Positions 40,984-49,634 of a stretch of DNA of 64,000 nt are shown here, in pieces. Under the pieces are notes generated by a model. It was not told the DNA's origin. It did no database searches and worked only from the letters and a program-made list of their open reading frames with translations. The DNA lies in the NCBI RefSeq assembly GCF_900119845.1, contig NZ_FPKU01000002.1, positions 1,025,381-1,089,380 on the forward strand. The letters are read 5' to 3'. Each line of letters opens with the position of its first letter. Within the stretch, counting starts at the first letter, position 1. Made by a program: the position numbers and the translations under genes. The stretch is from Devosia enhydra (GTDB lineage: Bacteria; Pseudomonadota; Alphaproteobacteria; Rhizobiales; Devosiaceae).

Positions 40984-41245
40984 CCTCTCCCTTCGGGGGA
41001 GAGGTCGGCGCGTAAGCGCCGGGTGAGGGGGCCTTGGCCACAGGCGCTGAATCCAGCCTGGTCGTGAAATCGCAACTGCATTCCCGCTCGTGCGGGGCTG
41101 CCACTGTGGGGCAGGGCTAAGACTTTCTTTGAGATCGCGGCTGCGGCAAGGCCCCCTCACCCGGCCTGCCGGCCGACCTCTCCCCCAAAGGGAGAGGTAA
41201 AGTCGGGCATCCCAGTATCGTCCCCCAGTCTCGCGGCTCTCGCGC
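40984..41245. repeat. Inverted-pair repeat, unit 3
   Basis: Third long copy with the same arms and centre. Isolated or degenerate single arms of the family also occur at 43004-43052 and 50575-50602. Confidence 0.85.
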
Positions 41246-41382
41246 CACCTCTCCCTTCGGGGGCTTCGAAGCGACGGCGACGCCGGTCAATCCGTCCGGT
41301 GGACGGATTGAAGCTGAGAAGGCCATGAGAGCTATGCTCGAATGGCGTGAGGTCGGTGCGAAAGCGCCGGGTGAGGGGGCCT
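41246..41382. repeat. Composite repeat arm carrying an 86-bp insert, copy A
   Basis: An arm of the CCTCTCCC family is interrupted after GGGGG at 41263 by 86 bp (41264-41349) and resumes with AGGTCGG. The insert contains a perfect hairpin AATCCGTCC-GGT-GGACGGATT. A near-identical composite with an insert of the same length is at 50649-50782. Confidence 0.8.
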
Positions 41383-41586
41383 TGCCGCTTGCGCTGAGCC
41401 CACCGCAAGGCGCAAATATCCACCCCTTCCCCCGCGCTCACGCCCTCGGGAGCGGGTTGACGCCCTGTCGGGCGCGGGCGTAAGCACCTGCACAACCCGC
41501 CAGACCCGCCGCGCCCGTTCGCAGGACGCCCCGGGCAAAGGCCACCGTTCCGGCCGGTCGTCCGGAGCTTAAGCCGGAGTCCATCC

Positions 41587-42939
41587 ATGCCTGCCGCCCA
41601 AAGGCCGCTGACCCTGCGGTTCCTCGTCTTCCTGTTGCCGCTGATGCTGTCGAACGTGCTGCAGTCGCTCAACGGCACCATCAACACCATCTATATCGGC
41701 CAGATGATCGGGGTCGAGGCGCTGGCGGCGGTCTCGGTGTTCTTCCCGATCATGCTGCTGCTGATCTCCTTCATTATCGGGCTCGCTTCGGGCGCCACCG
41801 TGCTCATCGGGCAGGCCTGGGGCGCGCGCAATGTCGACAAGGTCAAGGAAATCACCGGCACCACGCTGGTGGCGAGCTTTCTCGGCGGCCTCGTGGTGGC
41901 GCTGTTCGGCGGGCTCTATGCCGGGGAGATCATGCGCACGCTGGGCACCCCCGAAGCCATCGCGGGGCTGGCGACCGATTATGGCCGGGTGATGCTGATC
42001 GGCATGCCGGGGCTGTTCATCTTCATGGTGGTGACCTCGGTGCTGCGCGGGGTGGGCGATACGGTGACGCCGCTCGTCTCGCTGATCATCTCCATCATCT
42101 GCGGGCTCCTGATCACCCCCGCCCTGATCCAGGGCTGGGGCGGGCTGCCGCAACTGGGCGTGGTGAGCGCGGCGGTGGCCACCATCGCCGGCTTCCTGAT
42201 GGTGCTGGTGTTCCTGTTCTTCTACCTGCGCTGGCGCAAGCACCCCATGGCGCCCGACCGGGTGCTGCTGGGCTATCTGCGCATCAACGGGCCGCTGTTT
42301 CTCACCGTGCTGCGGCTGGGCATTCCCGCCGGCATCCAGATGATCGTGGCATCGCTTGCCGGCATCATCGTGGTGGGGCTCGTCACCCGCTTCGGCCCCG
42401 AGGCGACGGCCGCCTATGGCGCGCTCAACCAGGTGCTGGGCTATGTGCAGTTTCCCGCCATGTCGATCGCGATCGCGTCCTCGATCTTTGCCGCCCAGGC
42501 GATCGGCGCGGGCGATGCCAGCCGGCTCGGCGCCATCACGCGCACGGGGCTTTTGATGAACCTCCTGCTCACCGGCGGGCTCGTGCTCATCGCCTATCTC
42601 TTTTCCGAGCGGCTCGTGGCGCTGTTCATTACCGATCCCGAAGTGGTCAACCTCACCCAGGACCTGCTGCATATCGTGCTGTGGAGCGTGGTGCTGTTCG
42701 GCATGGCGCAGACCTTCACCGGCGTCATGCGCGCGGCGGGCACGGTGTGGGTGCCGATGTTCATCGGGCTCGGCGCCATCCTCGTCATCGAGGTGCCGGG
42801 CGCCATCTGGCTCAGCCGCACCATGGGGCTGCCGGGCATCTGGGTCGCCTATGCGGCGGCGTTCACGGCCATGATGCTGATGCAGGGCGCCTATTACTGG
42901 TTCGTCTGGCGCAAACGCCCGATCAAGAAGCTGGTGTGA
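41587..42939 (+). CDS. MATE family multidrug/cation efflux transporter
   Basis: A 450-aa, 12-helix exporter of the MATE family. The two homologous halves are visible: ALAAVSVFFPIMLLLISFIIGLASGATVLIGQAWGARN (about 45-82) and the repeat-like GALNQVLGYVQFPAMSIAIASSIFAAQAIGAGD (about 280-315). TSVLRGVGDTVTPL is also typical. Substrates of the family include cationic drugs and secondary metabolites, driven by H+ or Na+; none can be assigned. It stands alone between two repeat regions; no operon partner. Confidence 0.92.
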   Translation: MPAAQRPLTLRFLVFLLPLMLSNVLQSLNGTINTIYIGQMIGVEALAAVSVFFPIMLLLISFIIGLASGATVLIGQAWGARNVDKVKEITGTTLVASFLGGLVVALFGGLYAGEIMRTLGTPEAIAGLATDYGRVMLIGMPGLFIFMVVTSVLRGVGDTVTPLVSLIISIICGLLITPALIQGWGGLPQLGVVSAAVATIAGFLMVLVFLFFYLRWRKHPMAPDRVLLGYLRINGPLFLTVLRLGIPAGIQMIVASLAGIIVVGLVTRFGPEATAAYGALNQVLGYVQFPAMSIAIASSIFAAQAIGAGDASRLGAITRTGLLMNLLLTGGLVLIAYLFSERLVALFITDPEVVNLTQDLLHIVLWSVVLFGMAQTFTGVMRAAGTVWVPMFIGLGAILVIEVPGAIWLSRTMGLPGIWVAYAAAFTAMMLMQGAYYWFVWRKRPIKKLV

Positions 42940-43074
42940 GGGGCGGGGCGTCTCGAACCACGAGGTCGGGGACGATCCAGGGCGCTGATCCGCTCTTCAC
43001 CTTTCCCTTTGGGGGAGAGGTCGGCGCGAAAGCGCCGGGATAGGGGGGGATTTAGCCGAGGCATTTGTGCCCGG

Positions 43075-43186
43075 CCCTCGTCCTTCGAGACGCCCCTGCG
43101 GGGCTCCTCAGGATGAGGACCTCTGTAAATTGTAAGGGAGACCTCATGGTGAGGAGCGGCTTCAGCCGCGTCTCGAACCACGAGGG
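43075..43186. repeat. Inverted-pair repeat of the TCTCGAACCACGAGG family
   Basis: The left arm CCCTCGTCCTTCGAGACG...CTCCTCAGGATGAGG is the approximate reverse complement of the right arm CCTCATGGTGAGGAGC...CGTCTCGAACCACGAGGG. A ~25-bp AT-richer centre (CTGTAAATTGTAAGGGAG) lies between them. Confidence 0.8.
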
Positions 43187-43320
43187 CGGGGATCTCAGAG
43201 TTAGCCTTACCCCCACCGACACGCCCCTGCGCCGAGCCATTCGAGCCTAGCTCTCATGGCCTTCCTGCGCTCCGGTCGCTCCACCGGAGCGCCCGGACCC
43301 TGCGGGTCGCTGGGAAGCCT

Positions 43321-43397
43321 CAGGATGAGGTCCTCTGTGAATTGCAAGGGAGACCTCATGGTGAGGAGCGGCTTCAGCCGCGTCTCGAACCAGGAGG
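43321..43397. repeat. Inverted-pair repeat, partly degenerate left arm
   Basis: Same family and orientation as 43075-43186. The centre and right arm are conserved; the left arm keeps only CCTCAGGATGAGG. Confidence 0.7.
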
Positions 43398-43608
43398 TCG
43401 GGGATATCAGAGTTAGCCTTGCCCCACCGGGTCGTTCCTGCCAAAGCAGGAACCTCCGTTTACGAGGCCGGCACCCCAAACGGAGGTCCCTGCATCCACA
43501 GGGACGACTCCGCGGGTGGGAGATATAGGGCGCCCGAACCTCCTGCTTCGAGACGCGCCTGCAGGGCTCCTCAGCATGAGGTTCCCTCTCGAAACCACTC
43601 TACCGCCC

Positions 43609-43935
43609 TCAGCGGCGGCGGGCGGTGCCGTCGATGACGGGGCCGTCGCCCGAGGTGGCGCGGTAGGGCTCGGCCCGGGCGCCGGCGCGGACCGGCTGGG
43701 GCAGGCGCGAGACAATGAAGCTCACCATCATCGGCACGAGGATCAGATCGTCCACGATGCCGAGGAAGGGAATGACCTCGGGGATGAAATCGATGGGGCT
43801 GACGAGGTAAAGCACCACGCCGAGCATGGCCGCCTTGAGAATGAGCGGCGTCGCGGGCTCACGAAAGGCCCGCCACAGGAGGACGAGTTCCTTGCGGAAC
43901 TGCATCAGGCGACCGATGAGGAACATGCGTTTCAT
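43609..43935 (-). CDS. YkvA family (DUF1232) small membrane protein
   Basis: A 108-aa protein. The DUF1232 core YLVSPIDFIPEVIPFLGIVDDLILVPMM (about residues 43-70) is clear, preceded by a short helical region (RKELVLLWRAFREPATPL). Function unknown for the family. No ribosome-binding site is convincing at either of the two close ATGs. It is isolated between repeats and the divergent EAL-domain gene. Confidence 0.85.
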   Translation of the reverse strand: MKRMFLIGRLMQFRKELVLLWRAFREPATPLILKAAMLGVVLYLVSPIDFIPEVIPFLGIVDDLILVPMMVSFIVSRLPQPVRAGARAEPYRATSGDGPVIDGTARRR

Positions 43936-44101
43936 GTCAGATGAAATGGGGAGGCGCGACGCTGGTTCAAGACCGATCCCGCCCGCATGCAGACGAAAAA
44001 TTCACCACGCGCGCAGTGGTGATCGGGCGTGATGCTGACGTTAACATCCCGATCATCGTGACCATGGGAGGCTGCCTCACGGTTTTCTGCAGGGGCTATC
44101 G

Positions 44102-45808
44102 GTGAACGACCTCAAATTCTACGCCGCCATATCGCGTTTCGGGCGGCTGAACTATCGCGCCAAGATCATGATCATGGCGTTCCTGGGCACCCATGTGCCG
44201 CTTCTGGCCCTGATCGGCTATTTCGTTTTCAACGTCTCGAACGATATGGGCCTCGTCTGGCGCACTCTGGCGGTGGCGCTGGTGGCGACGCTGGCCGGTA
44301 CCGGGGTGACGCTCTTCGTGCTCAACCAGCTGCTGGCCCCGGTGCTCGCCACCTCGCGCGCGCTGCGCCTTTATGGCGAGACCCGGAAAAAGACCGAGCT
44401 GCCGCACGGCTTTTCCGACGAAGCCGGCACGCTGATGGCCGATGCCGGGCGCACCATGGAGCGGCTCGAGCAGAGCCTTGTCGCCCTCGAAACCACCGAG
44501 CTCGTCACCGGGCTGCCCAACCGCCGCAAATTCACGAGCGAGATCGCCGATACCCTGCGCCGCAGCCCCGACGAGGCGCTGGCGGTGGTGACGCTGCGCC
44601 TGCGCGACCATGGCCGGCTCGCGACGAGCTATGATCAGCGGCGGCTCGATCAGCTGATGCGGCTCCTGGCCGACCGGCTGGCGGGCGCCTGCGAGCCCCG
44701 CACCTTCATCGCGCGCACCTATGCCGACGCCTTCTCGCTGATGCTGCCGGCCGCCGATGTCGATGCCGTCTCGGCGCGCGCCGCGCGGCTGAGCGCTGCG
44801 CTTGCCGCCGAAACCCCCTTCGAGGGCATTGCGCTCTCCCCCGATATCGCGACCGGCGTTGCGCTCTATCCCGATGATGCCACCGAAGCCAGCGCGCTCC
44901 TCGACCATGCCGGGGCCGCCGCGACGCTCTCGCGCAGCGAAGCCATCGTCGCCTTCCACGCCCCTGCAATCCGCGAGGAGGCGCGCCGGCGCTTCGAGCT
45001 CGAGCAGGAATTGCGCCGCGCCGTGGCCGAGAACCAGTTCGAGCTGGCCTATCAGCCCGTCGTGGACCTGAGAGCTGGCCGCGCCACCGCGAGCGAGGCG
45101 CTGATCCGCTGGCGGCACCCGGACAAGGGCGTGATCGCGCCCGGCCTGTTCATCCCCACGGCCGAACGCTCGGGGCTGATCGACGATATCGGCCGCTGGG
45201 TGATCCGCGAGGCCTGCGCCCAGGCGGGCCGCTGGCAGGCGGGCGAGGCGGCCGGGCTGACGGTGGCGATCAATCTTTCGGCGCGGCAGTTCCTCGATCG
45301 GGGCCTGACGGGACTTCTCGAAGAGGCCGTGCGCGAGAGCCGCATCTCGCCCGAGCGCATCGAGATCGAACTGACCGAAAGCGCGGCCATGGTCGATTAC
45401 GAGCACACGCGCAACACGTTCACCCGGCTGCGCGACGCGGGCTATTCGATCGCCATCGACGATTTCGGCACCGGCTATGCCTCGATGAGCTATCTGCGCC
45501 GGCTGCCCTTCAACAAGCTCAAGATCGACCGCGAGTTCGTCAGCCATGTCGATACCGCCGCCGATGCGCAGGCCATCTGCGGGGCGATGATCACGCTGGC
45601 CCAGGGCCTGGGGCTCGAGGTGCTGGCCGAAGGCGCCGAGCGGCCCGAAGAGGTGCGCTGGCTCTCCGAACGCGGCTGCGCGCTGTTCCAGGGCTATTAT
45701 TTCGCCCGCCCCGTGCGGGCCGAGGCCATGCCCGAAACCCTCGCCGATATCGGCATGGCGGTGGCCGGGGCCTCGCTGCTGATGTCGGCGGGCCGCAGGG
45801 CCGCCTGA
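44102..45808 (+). CDS. Membrane-anchored degenerate-GGDEF / EAL cyclic-di-GMP phosphodiesterase
   Basis: A 568-aa protein. Two N-terminal helices (about residues 24-44 and 55-76) are followed by a short HAMP-like linker, a GGDEF-like domain (about 135-285) and an EAL domain (about 300-555). The GGDEF loop reads TYADAFSLML, so diguanylate cyclase activity is not expected. The EAL domain keeps SEALIRWRHP, the Asn in AINLSARQ, ELTESAAM, AIDDFGTGYAS, LKIDREFV and EVLAEGAE, which are the metal and catalytic residues. I therefore expect it to degrade c-di-GMP. No recognisable sensor domain in the ~10-residue periplasmic loop. Confidence 0.9.
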   Translation: MNDLKFYAAISRFGRLNYRAKIMIMAFLGTHVPLLALIGYFVFNVSNDMGLVWRTLAVALVATLAGTGVTLFVLNQLLAPVLATSRALRLYGETRKKTELPHGFSDEAGTLMADAGRTMERLEQSLVALETTELVTGLPNRRKFTSEIADTLRRSPDEALAVVTLRLRDHGRLATSYDQRRLDQLMRLLADRLAGACEPRTFIARTYADAFSLMLPAADVDAVSARAARLSAALAAETPFEGIALSPDIATGVALYPDDATEASALLDHAGAAATLSRSEAIVAFHAPAIREEARRRFELEQELRRAVAENQFELAYQPVVDLRAGRATASEALIRWRHPDKGVIAPGLFIPTAERSGLIDDIGRWVIREACAQAGRWQAGEAAGLTVAINLSARQFLDRGLTGLLEEAVRESRISPERIEIELTESAAMVDYEHTRNTFTRLRDAGYSIAIDDFGTGYASMSYLRRLPFNKLKIDREFVSHVDTAADAQAICGAMITLAQGLGLEVLAEGAERPEEVRWLSERGCALFQGYYFARPVRAEAMPETLADIGMAVAGASLLMSAGRRAA

Positions 45809-45934
45809 ACCGCGACGAACAAGCACTTGCCACCCGGCCGGCACCTGGCAACAGGGGCCGGCCGTCGCCTATCCGCAATCTTGCCCCGCTAGCGATGAAG
45901 GCTTATCCATGGGGCGCATGAAACGAGGACGGAT

Positions 45935-47179
45935 ATGATGGCCGGGCTAAGCGCACGCAGGCGATCGGTTGGGGTGAATGTGGGCGGGGTGATCGTGGGC
46001 GGCAGCGCCCCCGTCGTCGTCCAGTCGATGACCAATACCGACACCGCCGATATCGACGCCACCGTGCGCCAGGTGATGCAGCTGGCCCGCGCCGGCTCGG
46101 AGCTCGTGCGCATCACGGTGGATCGCGACGAGGCGGCCGCCGCCGTGCCCCATATCCGCTACCGGCTCGATTCGATGGGCTATCCGGTGCCGCTCATCGG
46201 AGACTTCCACTATATCGGCCACAAGCTGCTGGCCGACCATCCGGCCTGCGCGCAGGCCTTGGCCAAATACCGCATCAATCCGGGCAATGTGGGTTTCAAG
46301 GCCAAGCGCGATACCCAGTTCGCCACGCTGATCGAGCTCGCCATGCGCTACGACAAGCCGGTGCGCATCGGGGTCAACTGGGGCTCGCTCGACGAGGAAC
46401 TGCTGACGCGGCTGATGGACGAGAACGCCGTTTCGCCCAATCCCATCTCTGCGGCGGCGGTGCAGCGCGAGGCGATCATCCAGTCGGCGCTCCTCTCGGC
46501 CCAGCGCGCCGAGGAGCTGGGGATGTCGCGCGACAAGATCATCCTTTCCACCAAGGTCTCGGACGTTCAGCACCTGATCGCGGTCTATGAGGACCTGGCG
46601 GCGCGCTGCGACTATGCGCTGCATCTGGGGCTGACCGAGGCGGGCATGGGCTCCAAGGGCATCGTCGCCTCATCGGCGGCGCTCGGCATCCTCATGCAGC
46701 AGGGCATCGGGGACACCATCCGCATCTCGCTCACCCCCGAGCCCGGCGGAGACCGGACGCGCGAGGTGATCGTGGCGCAGGAATTGCTCCAGACCATGGG
46801 CTTTCGCCAGTTCCTGCCGGTGGTGGCCGCCTGCCCCGGCTGCGGGCGCACCACGAGCCAGACCTTCCAGGTGCTGGCCAAGGAGATCCAGGATCATCTC
46901 TCGAGCTCGATGCCCGAATGGCGCGAGCGCTATCCGGGCGTCGAGACCCTCTCGGTGGCGGTGATGGGCTGCATCGTCAACGGGCCGGGCGAAAGCAAGC
47001 ACGCCAATATCGGCATCTCGCTGCCCGGCACCGGCGAAACCCCCGCCGCCCCCGTGTTCATCGACGGCGAAAAGGTCGCCACCCTGCGCGGCGCCGACGT
47101 GGCCGAGCAGTTCAAGGTGATGGTAGCCAATTACATCGAAAAAAAATTCGGCCACGGGCAGAAAAGCGCGGCGGAGTAG
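45935..47179 (+). CDS. ispG: 4-hydroxy-3-methylbut-2-en-1-yl diphosphate synthase (IspG/GcpE)
   Basis: Iron-sulfur enzyme of the MEP isoprenoid pathway, 414 aa. It begins [29 protein letters not shown], characteristic of IspG. The [4Fe-4S] ligands are in [10 protein letters not shown] (two Cys) and [11 protein letters not shown] (third Cys), with the Glu of the latter as the fourth contact. Two adjacent ATGs (45935, 45938) follow GAGGACGG. Its last 24 codons are duplicated about 590 bp downstream, and a membrane-protein gene begins 2 bp after its stop. Confidence 0.96.
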   Translation: MMAGLSARRRSVGVNVGGVIVGGSAPVVVQSMTNTDTADIDATVRQVMQLARAGSELVRITVDRDEAAAAVPHIRYRLDSMGYPVPLIGDFHYIGHKLLADHPACAQALAKYRINPGNVGFKAKRDTQFATLIELAMRYDKPVRIGVNWGSLDEELLTRLMDENAVSPNPISAAAVQREAIIQSALLSAQRAEELGMSRDKIILSTKVSDVQHLIAVYEDLAARCDYALHLGLTEAGMGSKGIVASSAALGILMQQGIGDTIRISLTPEPGGDRTREVIVAQELLQTMGFRQFLPVVAACPGCGRTTSQTFQVLAKEIQDHLSSSMPEWRERYPGVETLSVAVMGCIVNGPGESKHANIGISLPGTGETPAAPVFIDGEKVATLRGADVAEQFKVMVANYIEKKFGHGQKSAAE

Positions 47180-47192
47180 GGGTGAGGCGGGC
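47105..47192 (+). repeat. ispG 3'-end direct repeat, copy 1
   Basis: The last ~75 bases of ispG plus its stop and the following GTG start region (GGGTGAGGCGGGC). About nine mismatches and one indel separate it from copy 2 at 47696-47784. Confidence 0.85.
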
Positions 47193-47628
47193 AGCCTTGC
47201 TCAAGATGGCATGCGTCGCCGCTATAGCCGTGGCGATTTCTTATGCCGTGTCTATGGTGCCCTTGCTGATGCTGTCACCTGTTATGTTGGCTCCAGGTGG
47301 CACAGGATGGCTGTTGTTATTTTCCATCCCATATTTCGTCCTCTTGAATTTTTGGATTGGTTTCGTCGTTCTGTTCTTTCTGGTTCTTGCAGCGCAAATG
47401 CAGAATTTGCCAATCAGCATCTCGTTCGCGCTGTTTCCAGTCTCGGGATTGTTAAACGTACTGGTAGCGGATACGCTCATGTATCATTGGCCGTCAAAAA
47501 TTCACGAGGGTGCAGGCGCGTTTTACATCGGACCGGATGAAACAAGGTTCGGAGTGTCGATCGTTCTGGTCCCTTTCAGCTTTATGGCAGCCTATATATT
47601 TTGTCGTGTGCGTAGGCGGGCCCGCTGA
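47182..47628 (+). CDS. Small hydrophobic membrane protein, unknown; AT-rich
   Basis: A 148-aa protein starting at the GTG at 47182, two bases after the ispG stop, with GGAGTAGGG as ribosome-binding site. Four hydrophobic segments (about 8-28, 38-62, 66-85, 125-142) suggest a polytopic membrane protein. No family recognised. Base composition is visibly more AT-rich than every neighbour (for example the region 47321-47470), and codon use is unlike the rest of the window, suggesting acquisition. It lies between two copies of the ispG 3' end. Confidence 0.65.
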   Translation: MRRAALLKMACVAAIAVAISYAVSMVPLLMLSPVMLAPGGTGWLLLFSIPYFVLLNFWIGFVVLFFLVLAAQMQNLPISISFALFPVSGLLNVLVADTLMYHWPSKIHEGAGAFYIGPDETRFGVSIVLVPFSFMAAYIFCRVRRRAR

Positions 47629-47656
47629 CTTCGGCGAGTGGTGCGTTATCGGCGGC

Positions 47657-47770
47657 ATGATTTCTCTAGAAGGCGATGCCCTCGCAGATGAGATCGAGCA
47701 GTTCAAGATGATGGTGTCCAATTCCATCGAGAAAGAATCCGGCCAGGGGCAGAAAAGCGCTGCGGAGTAA
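47657..47770 (+). pseudogene. Displaced fragment of an ispG 3' end
   Basis: A 37-codon frame from ATG 47657. Its last 24 residues, beginning EQFKMMVSNSIEK and ending GQGQKSAAE, match the IspG C-terminus ([13 protein letters not shown] to GHGQKSAAE). The preceding residues ISLEGDALADEI look like an IspG tail too, but differ from the resident gene, so the fragment may derive from a related species rather than from simple duplication. It ends TAA directly before the next GTG start. Confidence 0.7.
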
Positions 47771-47784
47771 GGGGTGAGGCGGGC
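47696..47784 (+). repeat. ispG 3'-end direct repeat, copy 2
   Basis: 89 bp, about 89 % identical to 47105-47192, including the identical junction into the next gene (GGGGTGAGGCGGGC). Confidence 0.85.
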
Positions 47785-48262
47785 TTACACGCGTGAGCAA
47801 TTCATGATGGCGGTCAATCTCTCGGCAGTGCTGGGATGGGCCCTCGTTACAGCGCCGGTCGTTATCAACAGCCCCTATGTTTTCGTGCTTGCGGTGGCAG
47901 CTCTCGTCGGGCTGCCGATTGCTTTGATCGTGTGCTGGGTGCTCGTCGCACCGACGCTGTGGCACGTGATGGCAAGGCCTCTCAGCTGGCGCCGGGCCGT
48001 CGGTTGGAGCATTTTTGTCTCGACACTCCTTCAGTGTGTCGGAACACTGATCATTATTCTGAATACGGCTATCGGTTCCCGAGGCCGTCGGCTCGTCACG
48101 CAGCAGGACTTTCCAACCACACAGCAGGAATTTCTGATCGTCCCAGCAGTGATGCCATTCCTCGTGTCATATGCGATCCTGGTGTGTGGAGGCGTCCTGA
48201 TAGCCATTGTCGTTCGCTCAGTAATAGGCGCGGGCGAGGGCACGCGGCCAGCGCGCCGCTGA
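47774..48262 (+). CDS. Small membrane protein of unknown function
   Basis: A 162-aa protein from the GTG at 47774, starting with the same residues (VRRA) as the AT-rich gene before it because the start lies inside the repeated segment. Four hydrophobic segments are seen (about 12-32, 36-60, 76-100, 125-150), with a basic loop near residue 66-75 and 103-108. No family recognised. Composition is intermediate between the AT-rich gene and the chromosome. Confidence 0.65.
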   Translation: MRRAYTREQFMMAVNLSAVLGWALVTAPVVINSPYVFVLAVAALVGLPIALIVCWVLVAPTLWHVMARPLSWRRAVGWSIFVSTLLQCVGTLIIILNTAIGSRGRRLVTQQDFPTTQQEFLIVPAVMPFLVSYAILVCGGVLIAIVVRSVIGAGEGTRPARR

Positions 48263-48373
48263 CAGCCGGCGAAGGCTTTGGGCGAGACATGCGGCGCCTC
48301 GTCGAACTGGCGGGCGGATGAACCGGGGCGCCCGAAAAGCGTTCCCCTCCCGGACCGTCGAAAGGATGGCACC

Positions 48374-48715
48374 ATGAACACAATCGGATTTTATGCCGTG
48401 ATGTGCGTTTCGGACATGGAGCGCGCGACGGAGTGGTATGGCCGCCTCTTTGGGCGCGAGCCCGATGCACGGCCGATGGACTGGCTGGTGCAGTGGTGGC
48501 GCGAGGGTGGCGGGTTGCAGGTGTGGCGCGATGCCGACAAGGCGGGCGCCTCGCTCACCACCATTATCGTTGCCGACATGGCGGCCGAACGGGCCCGGCT
48601 CCTGGCCGTGGGGCTCGACCTTTCGCCCGACAGCAAGGGCGACTGGGGCATCATCGCCCAGATCAGCGACCCCGATGGCAACCGCATCACCCTGGCCGAA
48701 CCGCCGCGCGGCTGA
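48374..48715 (+). CDS. VOC (glyoxalase/bleomycin-resistance-like) family protein
   Basis: A 113-aa single-module VOC protein. GFYAVMCVSDMERATEWYGRLFGREPDARP begins the fold, and IAQISDPDGNRITLAEP with its conserved Asp-Pro-Asp-Gly-Asn turn ends it. AAAGGATGG precedes the ATG at 48374. Function (dioxygenase, isomerase or binding protein) not assignable. An alpha/beta hydrolase gene follows after 56 bp on the same strand. Confidence 0.85.
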   Translation: MNTIGFYAVMCVSDMERATEWYGRLFGREPDARPMDWLVQWWREGGGLQVWRDADKAGASLTTIIVADMAAERARLLAVGLDLSPDSKGDWGIIAQISDPDGNRITLAEPPRG

Positions 48716-48771
48716 GGGCCTATGCAGCCACGGCGGGTCTGACGCAGTGTCTGCCTTGCAGGGAGAACACA

Positions 48772-49632
48772 ATGGCTTTTGCGCGGGTTTCGTCCGAAGG
48801 CATCACGCTTGCGACCGAGAGCTTCGGAAGCGGGGAGCGCGGCACCATCCTCCTGGTGATGGGCGCCACCGCCTCGATGCTGTGGTGGCCCGATACGCTT
48901 TGCGAGGCCCTCGCTGCGGGCGGCTATCGCGTCATCCGCTTCGATCACCGCGATACCGGGCATTCGACGACCGGGGCGCCGGGCGAGATCGCCTATGACC
49001 TCGATGACATGGTGGGCGATCTCCTCGCCATTCTCGACCATCACGCCGTGCCTGCCGCGCATCTCGTCGGCATGTCGCTGGGCGGGCTCTTGGGGCAGAT
49101 CGCGGCGATTGCGCATGCCGATCGCGTCGAGAGCCTGACGCTGATCGCGGCCGAACCGCTGGGGCTGGAGTATGAGGGATCGGGCATGGCGCCGGCGCTG
49201 CTGGACCAGTTCGGCGCCCTTGCCGAGCTCGACTGGAGCGATGCCAACGCGGTCGCAGCCTTTCTGTTCGAGATCGCGCGGCTCAGCGCCGGTAGTGCTC
49301 CCGGCTTTGACGCAGAGGATGCGCGCAGGCGCATCGCGGCCGAGATGGCGCGGACAGCCTCGATGCAGAGCGCCTTCAACCACGCGCTGCTCAAGGGCGA
49401 CGTCGCGCCCGGCCTCACCGTCGGCGCCATCGGCCAACCCGTGCTGGTGATCCACGGCACGGACGATCCGGTCATCGCCTATGCGGCGGCCGAGGCGACG
49501 CGCCGCGCCTTGCCGCAGGCGCAAATAATGACGCTCGAGGGGCGCGGCCACGAGATCGCCCCGGCCGATGTGCCGGCGATCGGCGCGCGCATCCTCGCGT
49601 TTCTCGGCGAGGCCGCGCCGCCGCGCAGCTGA
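48772..49632 (+). CDS. Alpha/beta hydrolase
   Basis: A 286-aa cytoplasmic hydrolase. The nucleophile elbow is HLVGMSLGGLLGQ (Ser near residue 102), the acid is in IHGTDDPVIAY and the histidine in LEGRGHEIAPAD. The early motif FDHRDTGHSTTGAPG is the HR-D-x-G-x-S region typical of the epoxide hydrolase/haloperoxidase-like branch. AGGGAG precedes the start. Substrate unknown. The stop is 2 bp from the convergent small secreted-protein gene. Confidence 0.87.
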   Translation: MAFARVSSEGITLATESFGSGERGTILLVMGATASMLWWPDTLCEALAAGGYRVIRFDHRDTGHSTTGAPGEIAYDLDDMVGDLLAILDHHAVPAAHLVGMSLGGLLGQIAAIAHADRVESLTLIAAEPLGLEYEGSGMAPALLDQFGALAELDWSDANAVAAFLFEIARLSAGSAPGFDAEDARRRIAAEMARTASMQSAFNHALLKGDVAPGLTVGAIGQPVLVIHGTDDPVIAYAAAEATRRALPQAQIMTLEGRGHEIAPADVPAIGARILAFLGEAAPPRS

Positions 49633-49634
49633 GA

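Larger units (their letters stand above)
40334..41586. other. 1.25-kb gene-free region filled with repeats
   Basis: No credible gene. The open frames here repeat the same low-complexity peptide several times because the DNA is repetitive. Contents: three long repeat units (40385-41245), a composite element (41246-41382), and about 200 bp of GC-rich sequence leading to the MATE gene in which nothing was recognised. Confidence 0.8.
42940..43608. other. 669-bp gene-free region of dispersed repeats
   Basis: No credible gene. It holds a single CCTCTCCC-family arm (about 43004-43052), two inverted-pair elements of the TCTCGAACCACGAGG family, a run of small perfect hairpins near 43436-43505 (TCCTGC-CAAA-GCAGGA and others), and a half element near 43545-43583. 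Confidence 0.75.

Noticed and set aside
40385-41245. CRISPR array
   Set aside because: Units are 264 bp with internal inverted arms and near-identical centres, without short repeats, unique spacers or cas genes.
40558-41326. Repetitive proteins encoded in the 40.5-41.3 kb region
   Set aside because: The frames translate the DNA repeats themselves, lack ribosome-binding sites and have no family similarity.
47105-47784. Integrative element with att sites at ispG
   Set aside because: The direct repeats look like att sites, but the interval is about 590 bp with one small gene, no integrase, and the repeats are too divergent for a recent site-specific event.
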